NCBI GenBank assembly: GCA_018287875.1
Contig: JAGVVL010000013.1
Location: forward strand, 3,410,001-3,474,000
Origin: Nigrospora sphaerica
Taxonomy: Eukaryota > Ascomycota > Sordariomycetes > Amphisphaeriales > Apiosporaceae
Direction: 5' to 3'
Length of the DNA: 64,000 nt
Shown piece by piece: positions 22,803 through 32,535 of the stretch (positions within the stretch are counted from its first letter, which is position 1; each line of letters opens with the position of its first letter). A program made the translations under genes and the position numbers. Below the pieces are notes generated by a model, which worked only from the letters and a program-made list of their open reading frames with translations, searched no databases and had not been told where the DNA came from.

Positions 22803-23307
22803 GGACGAGGTGCGCGAGTTCGGCCGTCAGCTTGGCATCCACAAGGACCTGGTGATGCGCCACCCGTTCCCGGGCCCCGGCATAGCCATCCGCATCCTGG
22901 GCGAGGTGACGCCCGAGCGCGTGGCCATGGCGCGCAAGGCCGACCACATCTTCATCTCCATGATCAAGGAGGCCGGCATCTACGACCAGATGTCGCAGGC
23001 CTACGCCGCCCTGACCAACGACAAGGCCGTCGGCGTCATGGGCGACCTGCGTGTCTACGGCTACGTCGTCATCCTGCGCGCTGTCACGACCCTCGACTTC
23101 ATGAGCGCCGACGCCTTTGAGTTCGACTGGAAGCTGCTCAAGGAAATCACGCGTCGCATCGTCAACGAGGTCGACGGCGTCGCCCGCGTTGTCTACGACG
23201 CCACCTCCAAGCCTCCCGGTACGTTAATCTCTTGCCCCGGCTAAAACTGGACAAAACCAAGGCAAACAGGCTAATCATTGCTCGCAGGTACCATCGAGCT
23301 CGAGTAA
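21528..23307 (+). CDS. gua1: GMP synthetase (glutamine-hydrolysing)
   Basis: Three exons, 21528-21575, 21649-23218 and 23288-23307, with introns of 73 and 69 nt, encode 545 residues. The enzyme makes GMP from XMP, ATP and glutamine, the last step of guanylate synthesis, in the cytosol. The N-terminal class I glutamine amidotransferase domain has its nucleophile Cys near residue 93 (GICYGSQE) and the His/Glu pair near 187/189 (FHPE). The ATP pyrophosphatase domain has the P-loop SGGVDS near 242-247. The C-terminal dimerisation domain ends in the typical PPGTIE. The 16-codon first exon and the 20-nt last exon were fixed by splice sites, and the last intron is needed to reach the conserved end. 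Length fits the family (yeast about 525). Neighbouring genes are unrelated. The leader is CT-rich, typical of well-expressed fungal genes. Confidence 0.96.
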
Positions 23308-24087
23308 GTGGTCACCTACCATCGACAGCCGGTTGTTATTTCAGCTGGGCCGCGACGCGGCCTCGCACCATGTTTGCATTCGCATGCTGGATCCCCCAAT
23401 CTTGCCACAGCATAGAGAAGAGTATGTCCGTAGATTTTTGGCGTCGGCCCTAAGGCACAGCGGAAGAAGAGAGAGTTGCTGCCACTCCACCCCCTCTGGG
23501 GCGGGCATGTCTTGTCCCCGTGTGAACCTGTATCCGCACCCTGTCGCGCCGACCGCAGGCCCGGCGAAGGGGCGGGCCCTCGTGTCATGCTCCGCGACCC
23601 TGGGAGAAGGGCCGCGGTTGCGCGCCAAGGGAAGGGCAGGTACGGGTTCATTGGAGGATCGGAGGGCGGGGGAGCGGCAGCAAGGTTACGGAGTTATGCG
23701 TTATGGAGTTCGGATGAACCGGGTTTGGAATGGAGGGGGGTTAAAAGGGTAGAGGCAGTAGACAGGATAGACTGCAGATACTCAGTACCATGACATGGGA
23801 CGTCAAAACATTGCCCCGATGCACAAAACCCAGAGTGGTGACAGATCAGGGAAAGGTCTACGGGTCAGGATAGACAGATGACCCGCTGGAGAGTGTTTCT
23901 TGCACGAGGAAAATACTTGTGCTCCTAAGCTTGCAACAGGAGTAACTATACCCCCGAGATTGGTTTTTTTACCATGTCATAGAGTGCTTCTATAAAAGGG
24001 TCTACGATGCGGAGTAAATCTACAGGTTTGTACATACATATATGTACACGCGCTCGGCCCCCAACCCGGGGCAGTCGGCGGCACGGG
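23308..24087. other. spacer between convergent genes
   Basis: Shared 3' region of the GMP synthetase and rhomboid genes. Nothing beyond ordinary 3' flank is seen. Confidence 0.5.
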
Positions 24088-25947
24088 CTACGACTTGGTG
24101 GGGGAGGAGGCCTTGGGCTTGGCGGGCTCGGGCGGGTGCATGGCCTTGTCGAGGACGCCCATGGACTCGAGGTGGGCGTGGCGGGCGCGGCGGAGGGCGT
24201 CGAGGCGGTGGCGGACGGCCTCGCTCGCGACGAGGCCGGCGACGAGACCGCCGGCGTGGGACCACGTGTCGAGAAGGGCGGCGGCGGCGCCGCGGGAGAC
24301 GAGGCCGTAGAGGGTGAGGCCGGCGAAGAGGGCGAGCAGAGTGAGGCCGTCGGGGCCGCGCAGGGGGTCGGGCGGGTAGCCGAGCAGCTTGAACTCCTCG
24401 AAGCGGTGCTGCCAGAAGTAGGCGGCGACGAGGCCGTAGACGGCGCCCGACGCGCCCAGCGTCGTGAAGTGCAGCCCGCGCACGAGCACCATGTGCGTGA
24501 AGCTCGCGAGGAAGCCGGCGGCGCCCGAAGCCGTGTAGATGGCGAGGAAGTGGCCGCGCCCGACCTCGTCGTGCAGCCGCACGCCGAAGAACCAGAGCGC
24601 GCACATGTTGGGCACGAGGTGCGTCAGCAGGCTCTGGTGCGAGAACATGGCGCCGAGTAGCTGCAACGGCCGCGGCGTCGCCGGCGCGAGCACAAAGTAA
24701 CGGTTCAGCACCGCCCAGGCCGGCGGGAACTTCCACAGCGCGTACACGGCCAGGTTGGCGAGGATGAGGCCCAGGCACGTGGCCGCCGCCGGCGGCACAT
24801 CCGGCCAGAGCCGGTCCGCCGTCCGGGGCGGCTTGTACGTGTAGGCGAAGGCGGCGCAGCCGGCCAGCACCAGGCAGCCCATGGCCCAGATGGGCAGGAG
24901 GCGCTCCCAGGCCTTCATCTCGGGCGGGGCCTTCATGTCGGACGTGGCACTGTCGTAGTACTTCTCGACCCAGGCGGGCATCTGGCTGGGCCTTCGGTGC
25001 TCGCCGGCCGCGGGCAGTCGGTTCCAAGCCTCCCTGATGGTCAGGGGCGGTCCGCCCTGGGCCTGGTTCAGTGCCATTTCTTCTTCCCGCTTGAGCCGTT
25101 CTTCCTCGGCGCGCTGGCGTTCTTCTTCCTGCTTGGCCAGGTTGCGTTGACGAATGCGATCAAAGGTGCTTTCTCCATAAGGCGACTGGTTCTTGGCAGG
25201 CCGGGGGATTTTCCCAAGCGGAGCGGTCGGTACTGACTGTTCGGTCGTGTTCTCTACTGTTTCCTGGTGAACTGTGGGCGGGGGTTGCGTGGGGGGCTGT
25301 TGCGGCTTCTGCTCTTCCAGTTGTTCCTCGGCCTGGGCGGGCTCCTCCAGCGCCTGTTGTTCTTCCAGGAGCCGGAGCTCGTCCTCGGCCCGAAGACCGG
25401 CATTGATGACCTCGTCGACAGGGACATGCTTGCGAAGATATTCTAGGGCGGCGACCTTGTCGGCGGTCGAGTAGTGTTCCGTGTTTACCTGCAGGTCGGG
25501 GTCGTCCAGAGTGCCGGCGACGCGGCGGCCGTGGATGATCCTCAGGAGCCGGTTCGCATCGCTGGCCGAGATGGGCGAGCCGAAGATCTTGCGTGTCTCG
25601 TACTGGTTGAGGTCTTCCTTCCGGAACGGCAGGCCTTCGGCGTCGGTGTAAGAATCCGGGATGGCGTTGTAGTCGACAATGGCGCGGAATTCGCGGAACT
25701 TGAAGGCGGTTCGGACGGAGATTCGGGGAAGGAAACGGTCGTGGCGTATGCGCATGTCCCTGAGGGTTCTCGTCGGCCCCAGAGCGGCGCCCGGGCTAGG
25801 AATAGAACATGACGGAGAGGATGCAGAGGCGGAGGAGAAATGCCGAGCTACGGAGGCGAAGACCAGCTTCTCGGAGTGGCGGGAGAGGGTTCGCAGGCCG
25901 ACCTGGAAGCTGGAGGCCGCCGGCGCAAGAGGCGACAGGACGTTCAT
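24088..25947 (-). CDS. pcp1: mitochondrial rhomboid serine protease (PCP1/PARL type)
   Basis: Single exon, 619 residues from the Met at 25947. The frame is open 32 codons further but has no other ATG. Rhomboids cut membrane proteins inside the lipid bilayer. The C-terminal third holds several membrane segments with the catalytic dyad: Ser near 500 in GASGAVYG and His near 564 in TWSHAGG. The oxyanion-type HLVPN motif lies before them. The N-terminus is Arg/Ser/Ala-rich without acidic residues, like a mitochondrial presequence. Residues about 280-310 are a highly charged Glu/Arg/Lys stretch, probably coiled coil. In yeast the homologue processes dynamin Mgm1 and cytochrome c peroxidase in the inner membrane. 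The same role is inferred from domain layout. The protein is longer than yeast Pcp1, mostly in the charged N-terminal half, as is common in filamentous fungi. Confidence 0.9.
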   Translation of the reverse strand: MNVLSPLAPAASSFQVGLRTLSRHSEKLVFASVARHFSSASASSPSCSIPSPGAALGPTRTLRDMRIRHDRFLPRISVRTAFKFREFRAIVDYNAIPDSYTDAEGLPFRKEDLNQYETRKIFGSPISASDANRLLRIIHGRRVAGTLDDPDLQVNTEHYSTADKVAALEYLRKHVPVDEVINAGLRAEDELRLLEEQQALEEPAQAEEQLEEQKPQQPPTQPPPTVHQETVENTTEQSVPTAPLGKIPRPAKNQSPYGESTFDRIRQRNLAKQEEERQRAEEERLKREEEMALNQAQGGPPLTIREAWNRLPAAGEHRRPSQMPAWVEKYYDSATSDMKAPPEMKAWERLLPIWAMGCLVLAGCAAFAYTYKPPRTADRLWPDVPPAAATCLGLILANLAVYALWKFPPAWAVLNRYFVLAPATPRPLQLLGAMFSHQSLLTHLVPNMCALWFFGVRLHDEVGRGHFLAIYTASGAAGFLASFTHMVLVRGLHFTTLGASGAVYGLVAAYFWQHRFEEFKLLGYPPDPLRGPDGLTLLALFAGLTLYGLVSRGAAAALLDTWSHAGGLVAGLVASEAVRHRLDALRRARHAHLESMGVLDKAMHPPEPAKPKASSPTKS

Positions 25948-26502
25948 GGTTGCCGAACGGAAGGCTCTTAACCCGGCGCCGTCGGGGATCAGGGCCCCAT
26001 GAGAAGGCGGCGACGGAGTGGAGGGGCTGCGATGGTCGAGCACGCCCAGGTTATGTACTTGTTCGCGGGAAGAAGCAGCGCTTGACGGGTGTACCTATCA
26101 AGCCTCTCTTTTCCCGCCCATTGTTCCGAGTCGGCAGCCAGTACATCATTTTTGGGTGGTGAGAAGCGGCAGTAGCACTGAAGGTCCACTCTGCGGGGGA
26201 AACTCATGGCAGCCGCAATGAAGACTTCGCCAATCACATGTAAGCCATGCATCTATGTAAGAACATCACTGCGATGCAAGTCATATATTCCTGGTCCACC
26301 GCCCTCGGTGTAGCCCTGCAAACCCCCCCCCCCCCCTCCTCCCCCCAATGCGACACAGACATGTTTCGCATGCGATGCGAAAACCGTGGAAGTAAACCGT
26401 GGAAGTACCCCGTGTGCTCACATCGACCCTGACGCTTCATCGCCATCACCATCTGAATGCACAACCGCAAGGCGGTCTACGCCAACTTCCCGCCCCCTTC
26501 CC
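25948..26502. other. rhomboid promoter and M20 peptidase 3' flank
   Basis: Contains a run of 14 C at 26323-26336. No gene is seen. The part near 25950-26050 is the probable rhomboid leader. Confidence 0.45.
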
Positions 26503-28298
26503 TTAGACGGCAGCAGCGTCAAAGTTCCGGATCAGGTCGTAGTAAAACTGCAGAGCCTCCATGTGTGCGTGCATATCGATTCCCTCATCCACGGTATGCG
26601 CATTCTGCGCACCGCCCTGGCGCGTGGGGGTCCAGCGGTAGATGTGCTTTGAGAGATCTGTCCACCGATGTCAGCTGCAACCCCCGGGTTTTGCGTGCAC
26701 AGGAGCTTCGACTTACTGAGATAATGCCTAGTGTCCGTGTTTCCCGTCATTAACTCGCCCGTTGGAACAACGATGCCGTCGGCAAAGGCGAAACTGTGCT
26801 GGATGGTACCGGAGAAGACATCCCAGATGTCGCCTGATGTGGGCGACACAGGGGCCGGCTTCGTCCGCTGGCTTGAGGTCAGGGTGAGAGTGGCGTTGTA
26901 ATCCACTTCGTAGGCCGTCTTGAACTCGTCGGCCAGGGACTCGGGGTTCTCGGGCTCGCCCACAAAGGGAATCACGTTGATGCCGTACTTCTCGGCGATG
27001 GGCTTGATCAGCCCCAGAATCTTTCCTTTGATTTCGGGAATCGAGTTGTGTGGCGCGACACGGTGGTTCACGCCGATGCGGATCTTCTCGGGCATGGCGT
27101 TGATCTTGACACCGCCTATGAAGTAGTCGACCGATTGGGAGGTCTGCACCCGGTATTGGGTGGCCCGATCTACGGTGACGAGTTCCTCCGCCAGGGTCTC
27201 GAGGTCGCCCTCCTGAATGAGCCGGGTGACCTCGGGTGCTGCTTTGGGACTGTACCGCGCTTGGCATACCAAGTGGTGGTGTATAGGCGAGTCCTTGATC
27301 AGCTTGGGCTCGTACGGGTTGGACTCCAGCGTCACCACAATCTCCGACATGATACCGATGCCGGTGTGGGGGAAGGGTATGGAAGAGTGACCGCCGTTGA
27401 TCTTCAGATCAAACCAGACGTCCATATGGCCCTTCTCCATGACGGCGGGCAGAGCGTATAGGGTTTTGCCGAGGAGTGTAAGCCCCATGCCGCCTTCGTC
27501 GACGATGATGGCCATGGAGTCACGGCCGTATTTGTCCTCGAGGTACTTGGCGATGTAGCCCGCACCACGACGCCCCGAGCACTCTTCGTCGAAGCCAAGA
27601 GCTATGAGAATGGTTCGTTTCGGAACCCAGGAGGGGTTGGCCATGAGGGTCTCCAGTGCCGACATCAGTGCCGTGAGGCTGTTCTTGTCGTCCGAAGCCC
27701 CCCGACCCCAAAGCCATCTTCCATCGTAATGAGCAGAGAAAGGGGGGTATTTCCAAGTCTCGGGGTCGGCAACAGGCACCACGTCTTGGTGGGCCGTTAA
27801 CATCAAAGGCTTTAGCGAAGGATCGCTACCTTTGAGGCTGAAGACGAGTCCAAAGGTGTGGACAGTATCAACCTCCATGCGGGCGTGTCTAGGAGGGATA
27901 ATCAGCGACTTTGGGGGTTACCAACTCACGCTGGACACGCCGTCCTCGGGGTGGGCTTACATAGAAGGGTACAAGGCCGCCAAAGTAGCATGAACGTCGT
28001 AAAAGACATTCCATCTCGGGTCCTCGCCAGGCTCGCCGTTGTCATCGTATGAGATTGATGGGATCTTGACCAAGGCCCCGTGCCTCTCGACTTGTTTCAA
28101 AAGAGCCTTTTCACCACCAAAGATGTCGCGAGCGGCGGGCAGACCATCGCGAGAGGGGTCCAACACGGGGGGCAGATCACACTTGAAGTCAGAAACGCCA
28201 GGGCTTCCTAGAACTTGTTGACCGCTTCCGAAGCCAGGCCCCGCCACTACCGGTCGTACCAGGGGCAGAGCGACCCATGTTGCCTTGGTCCAGTGCAT
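26503..28298 (-). CDS. M20 family zinc carboxypeptidase (Gly-X carboxypeptidase, CPS1-like)
   Basis: Three exons, 28298-27961, 27888-26717 and 26657-26503, with introns of 72 and 59 nt, encode 554 residues. Metal ligands are visible in order: His near 146 and Asp 148 (TAHQDVVPV), Asp near 179-180 (GASDDKNS), Glu-Glu near 214-215 (DEECSG) and a last His near 524 (NAHTVDEG). A dimerisation domain lies between about 255 and 405. The intron before the last exon must be removed to join TDTRHYL to NLSKHIYRW, a conserved junction. The unspliced frame instead runs into a nonsense tail. Yeast Cps1 is a membrane-anchored vacuolar enzyme that cleaves C-terminal residues from peptides. Here the N-terminus has only a short hydrophobic stretch (about residues 8-20), so vacuolar or secreted location is inferred. 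The gene is divergent from the conserved gene at 29.2 kb. Confidence 0.93.
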
Positions 28299-29161
28299 AG
28301 TGATTTACGAAAGCAACAATCACTCTCAAGACCAGAGTCTCTGTGCGGTCATTGTGTGTACTTGGACCTGCGGGGGACCAAGGCTTTTATCCCGATGCGA
28401 GCCCCTTGAATGCTTCGGCACACTGGCCACTGATAGCATGTTGCCGGTCGCCATTTGCTGCGGGGGGGGTTGTCACCTTCCGAGATAGGCAAACTCGCAG
28501 ACACATCGCGGGGCGGCTGTCGGGAGAGGGCCGAAGCTGGGGACTGATACCAACATGATAGTGCTTTGAGGATGCGCACCTGTTACTTTCCCATGCTGAC
28601 TGGGCGTTTCCGGTGGAGTCGATATACGTCCGCATGTCCCACGCCACAACGGACGAGAACCGGGAGCCGAAGTAATTGTATCTCATCTACACAGTTGATG
28701 ACGCCATCTACGGGCAAGATGGCGGCTCGTCCGAGTATCGGCTGCCGTGGGCTTCCTGTTACCTGAGTGGGAAGAATACTGTGACACGGGAAAAGCCATA
28801 ACACCCCGCCGTGGCCCAAGCTTTTACCCGCATTGTCAGGCAGGAGCTACCCTAGAGTCGACCCCCCACCAACCAGCACCATGGACGTACAGGCAGGCAA
28901 CGCTGATGACGAAGTGTTAGTGCATCATTCCAACTCTTCATTCTGGTTGCCGGCATCCCCGAGTCTCGCGGGTCGTTTCGAAACAACGATAGTCCGCACG
29001 TACTCTTGGGTCTTTTCTCTGTCGTCAGCCCAGTAAGGTTTGACAGAGAAGCAACGATAAATACGACCCGACAAGATCCTCCGTCACCCCACGCAACACC
29101 AGCAGCAGCCCGTCGCGATACCACCGTCCACCAGCCCGACCGCCGTGGCCCATCGCACACC
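28299..29161. other. divergent promoter region
   Basis: Lies between the minus-strand M20 peptidase and the plus-strand conserved gene, so it should hold both promoters. No specific element was identified. Confidence 0.45.
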
Positions 29162-29815
29162 ATGTCCTCCGAGACCCAGCCGATATCTCACGAGCGCTTT
29201 GCCGAGGCGCTGAAAGATCTGCCTGATTCGGCGCTCGCCCTCAAAGTGCTCGAGGTGCGCAACCAGATCGCGCACCTGGACTACTCCAACGCCGAGCTCA
29301 AGCCCTACGCCGAGGGCCGCGCTAACGCCGTCGACTCGACGGCCGCTCCCGGCGAACCGGACCAGGACTGCGTCGACGCCATCGCCGAGAACGAGGAGGT
29401 TATTGCCCGCAAGCAGAAGCAGATCGAGTTGGTACGCGCCGAGGTCGAATGCCGCGGCCTGAGCTGGCGCGAGTTCCAGGGCATCCCGGACGCCGAGGAG
29501 CCAGGCGCGGCGACGGCGGTGGTTCCGACCGAAAACGGCGACGCGGCTGCGACGACAATAACAAGCATCAACGGACAAGCGGCCACCAACGGCGACGTTA
29601 ATGGCCAGGCCCCGGCTTCGGCCGGGGGCCGGTCGCTGCTACAGAGTGCCATGGATGCCGGCATTGTGCAGACGGGCACGCTGCGCGACCTAGTGGGTCA
29701 GGACCAGGGCAGCACATCCGAGGCCAACCAGGAACTGCTGGCCCGGCTCCTGGACCGAGCCCGCGAGCTCGAGGACGGCGATGACCAGAACCAGGACGGC
29801 GGTATGCACCTGTAG
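29162..29815 (+). CDS. conserved fungal protein of unknown function
   Basis: Single exon, 217 residues, starting MSSETQPISHERFAEALKDL. I chose this Met because the open frame upstream looks non-coding and the N-terminal half is the conserved part. Residues 10-60 and 75-115 look like two helices rich in Glu, Leu, Ala and Arg, with a well-formed stretch (EVECRGLSWREFQ) at about 97-109. A low-complexity Ala/Asn/Gly/Thr linker follows (115-160), then a C-terminal helix (LLARLLDRARELED) and an acidic/Gln tail. No catalytic motif, membrane segment or signal peptide is seen. The shape suggests a small coiled-coil subunit of a larger complex, which is inference. I recall similar uncharacterised proteins in other filamentous ascomycetes but no assigned function. 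Confidence 0.75.
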   Translation: MSSETQPISHERFAEALKDLPDSALALKVLEVRNQIAHLDYSNAELKPYAEGRANAVDSTAAPGEPDQDCVDAIAENEEVIARKQKQIELVRAEVECRGLSWREFQGIPDAEEPGAATAVVPTENGDAAATTITSINGQAATNGDVNGQAPASAGGRSLLQSAMDAGIVQTGTLRDLVGQDQGSTSEANQELLARLLDRARELEDGDDQNQDGGMHL

Positions 29816-30391
29816 CCGTCATCATCGGGACTCCATCACCGGGGTTGGCATACCCCGTTTGGAACGGGAGGTTCAAAGGTCCGCGGTGCGGGAGGGCGGA
29901 AAATGGCAGGAAGGAAAAACGGCGCCGACATCTTCATCTACGGTCCGGCGGCACCCAGGCTATGGCGCATCGAAATGATACCCGCTTTCTCAGTCCGTGA
30001 ATCTTTTTTCCATCACACTGATCTTTTCACGAGCCGAACGAATCCACGATTTGCCGAACTTCTGGGGCCAATTTCGTGCCCCTTGTCGGTCGTCCCCCGT
30101 GCTGTTCCGGCCCGTCGTGTCCCCCCTGCTTCATGAATCGCCGTCCCTCAATATTGACCCGCCGGCAAAAGCAGCAGACACCACCCACATCACCATCCAC
30201 ATGGCTAAGCCAGGTCTTGCCTTTCGGCGTCTTTATTGATCAAGATACCGTCATATTTTCACATCAAACATCTGGGATGCGCGGCATCATAAGATGTCTC
30301 GTACTCCGGATGGTGCATCGCTACGGTTGATTCTCAATCATAGTGACAATCCAGCGTCTCCTGGTTTCACCACCCGACAGACAACGTCGGA
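29816..30391. other. intergenic, 3' flank and tRNA upstream region
   Basis: Nothing recognised between the conserved gene and the tRNA gene. Confidence 0.5.
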
Positions 30392-30480
30392 GGTCTCGTG
30401 GTTTAGTGGTATAATTCGCGCTTAGGGCTTACTCTAAGTATTAATGCGCGAGGTCCCGGGTTCGATCCCCGGCGAGACCC
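30392..30480 (+). tRNA. tRNA-Pro (AGG) with a 17-nt intron
   Basis: The 7-bp acceptor stem is GGTCTCG/CGAGACC. The D arm (TGGTTTAGTGGTATAAT), the 5-bp anticodon stem CGCGC/GCGCG and the T arm CCGGGTTCGATCCCCGG are all complete, and the TTCGATC box B is intact. The loop reads TT-AGG-G, followed by a 17-nt intron at 30428-30444, one base 3' of the anticodon as in canonical nuclear tRNA introns. AGG reads CCN proline codons after A34 to inosine modification. CCA is not encoded, as expected. Confidence 0.92.
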
Positions 30481-30483
30481 TTC

Positions 30484-30488
30484 TTTTT
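30484..30488 (+). terminator. Pol III terminator T5
   Basis: Five T residues begin four bases after the tRNA 3' end, the usual RNA polymerase III stop signal. Confidence 0.8.
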
Positions 30489-31693
30489 GCCCTGCTTGTG
30501 TCCATGGGTTTCCTCGTTTTCGAGGCTGCGGGTGTTCGGACAGCTTCTGTTAGCTAGCCCTCCCAGCCATGCGACCGCCGCAGGGCCTCGCCTTTTGCCG
30601 CCAGCCCGTCGTGGTGCAGCATCTTGCCCACGGTCTGCATCGCGGATCCCCGGAGTGAGTCTGTCGTTGTGCCCGCTCCCGAGTCAGCTTGGTGTTGACG
30701 TATAGGGGTCCACGGGGCAGGGAGGCAGCGATGGCCCACTCTCGTATGTCCCGGGGGAGGGGTGGATTTGCGATGGGCTGGCCAACAACAACTACCTACC
30801 CTTCCGAAACTCGCCCGTCTTGTTCCCGTGGCCCGGCCCGTGGGTCGTCGCCGAGCCGTACTTGGGTTCGCCGCTCGCCGAGCTGCTGCCCGAAAGAGCC
30901 TGGGCCAGGCTGGCGCTCCGTGATTTTTCTGCGGGTGACTTGAGACAGCAGAGAGAAGTCCGCTGGTCAGCCTATCTGGAGGGTGGTCGTTGGGTGGGAT
31001 GGAAGACTGACGTCGGACATGGTGATGGTTTGATATAGAGAGGACGGCTTGCTATTTGGGGTGCAAACGGCGGCTGGGGTTTTTTCCGACAATGTCAGCG
31101 TGTTGGATGGTAAGTTGGGATGAAGACAAGCTTGCCAGACCATCCTTCGAGATACTCTTGCCCCGAAGTCCAAGGCTATTTACTACGTACGGGCTCTTAT
31201 CTCTGCCCTTCCCTCGCCGACTCGCCTTTCCAACCAGCCTCGATGGCCTAGCCCGTTAGCCATCCCGCACATCTCGATGAACAATGCCATCACCCTCCCG
31301 ACACCCTCCCGGCACCATGTGATTGGGAGGGGGGCCACGCGAATGGCAACCGCCGCTACGTCAACAGCCACGGCCGGCTTCCCCTAGTGTGGCAGTCAGA
31401 TGAGGTTAGATAGCTGGACGCACACTGCAACCCGAGGCGACGGGCCCCCGGCGTGGGGGGGAGGGGAAACTCCCTCCCCGTGGGTCCCAGGCCAAGAATA
31501 ACTAAGCCCTATCTCTGGCCTATGAGCGGCCGGCCACTTGGCAGACTAGATGTGGCCGATGGGACGCGGGGCCGGCGCCAAAAAGGTCGGCGGATCGGTG
31601 GGTTGGGGCGCGGGGAAGATGGTAGTAGTGAATATCTGAGTTACACAGCAAGTAGAGGGAGCTTCCCCTGATAAGCGCGCGGGCTGATAAGCC

Positions 31694-31713
31694 GGGGGGG
31701 GGGGGGGGGGGGG
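31694..31713. repeat. poly-G tract (20 G)
   Basis: Uninterrupted run of 20 G followed by more G-rich sequence. It could form G-quadruplexes, and its length is uncertain because such runs are hard to sequence. Shorter G or C runs (11-15) occur at 4325, 4410, 26323, 39057, 39631, 57307 and 62377, all outside coding DNA. Confidence 0.8.
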
Positions 31714-32248
31714 AGAGGGGGGATTATGGGCAAGGCTTCACCGGCGCGCATGGCGTCATGGGAATTTGGCCCTGGGACAAAAGTGTGGGTGTCGAAGGGG
31801 CCGGCAAAAAAGCGACTCAGTCCCAATCCGCCTTTGGTAGCCTCTCGCGTTCCCTTTCATCTATCCGCCGCTATCCTACATAGGACATCGGTACGCGAAT
31901 GGGACCGCGCTCGAGAGGCTGGGCATCTTTATCCATACACTCTGCTGATGAGATAGGGTTAGTAAGAGTAGGCCGATATAGGGAGGTCTATAAGACGGGG
32001 TATTAATTGACTGCATACTGACAACTTCGTGTTTTGATCGGAGTGAGTCACATTTCTGGCAGGCTCCCTCGGGTGTAAGAGCGGTGAGACGGTAGTCATT
32101 GGTCGTGCTCCGAGCGTGTCAATATGTGCCTCTCCCGGAGCACGCGAGCGGCTCTTTGTGCTACGCTGGGCGTCGACGGTTGAGTGCGTATGGTTAAACT
32201 GCTGCCTCTCAATCCCCCATCTCCAAGCTAATTTCACTATTCGACCAG

Positions 32249-32482
32249 CTACATGTCCTGCCGCGATTTGGTTGTGGGATCGTTGTAGTTAACAACATCG
32301 TCAAAGACCCTGCCCATCACGGGCGCAATGTAGTCACTGCGTGTGCTGTTTACCGCCGGTTTCGGCGGCTCTGACACAGCTTCCCCCACGCCATGTGGTA
32401 ACTCGATATACTCGCGATTGGAACAGCCTATTCTCGGAATGAGGTATATATAGGAGGTAAATAGGCACCGGCTTACCGTCAT
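32249..32482 (-). CDS. doubtful short ORF antisense to the MFS promoter
   Basis: 77 codons. The C-terminal 55 residues look protein-like (for example SDYIAPVMGRVFDDVVNYND), the N-terminal part does not. It could be the last exon of a gene whose upstream exons are lost, or chance. No family is recognised. Confidence 0.22.
   Translation of the reverse strand: MTVSRCLFTSYIYLIPRIGCSNREYIELPHGVGEAVSEPPKPAVNSTRSDYIAPVMGRVFDDVVNYNDPTTKSRQDM
32445..32453 (+). promoter_or_regulatory. TATA box of the MFS transporter gene
   Basis: TATATATAG lies 91 bp upstream of the ATG at 32536. Spacing fits a short leader and favours this ATG, which has a good context (GCCATGG). Confidence 0.55.
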
Positions 32483-32535
32483 CGACCAGCTATTGAGTGA
32501 CTACGACTCAGCCATCAACGCAACTACGAAGAGCC

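Larger units (their letters stand above)
30489..32535. other. gene-poor spacer
   Basis: No supportable gene except a doubtful short ORF antisense to the MFS promoter. Holds a run of 20 G at 31694-31713. The last 100 bases are the MFS promoter and leader. Confidence 0.5.

Noticed and set aside
21886..22947. 353-codon minus-strand frame within GMP synthetase
   Set aside because: Antisense shadow of a GC-rich, C-ending-codon gene whose plus-strand product is unmistakable.
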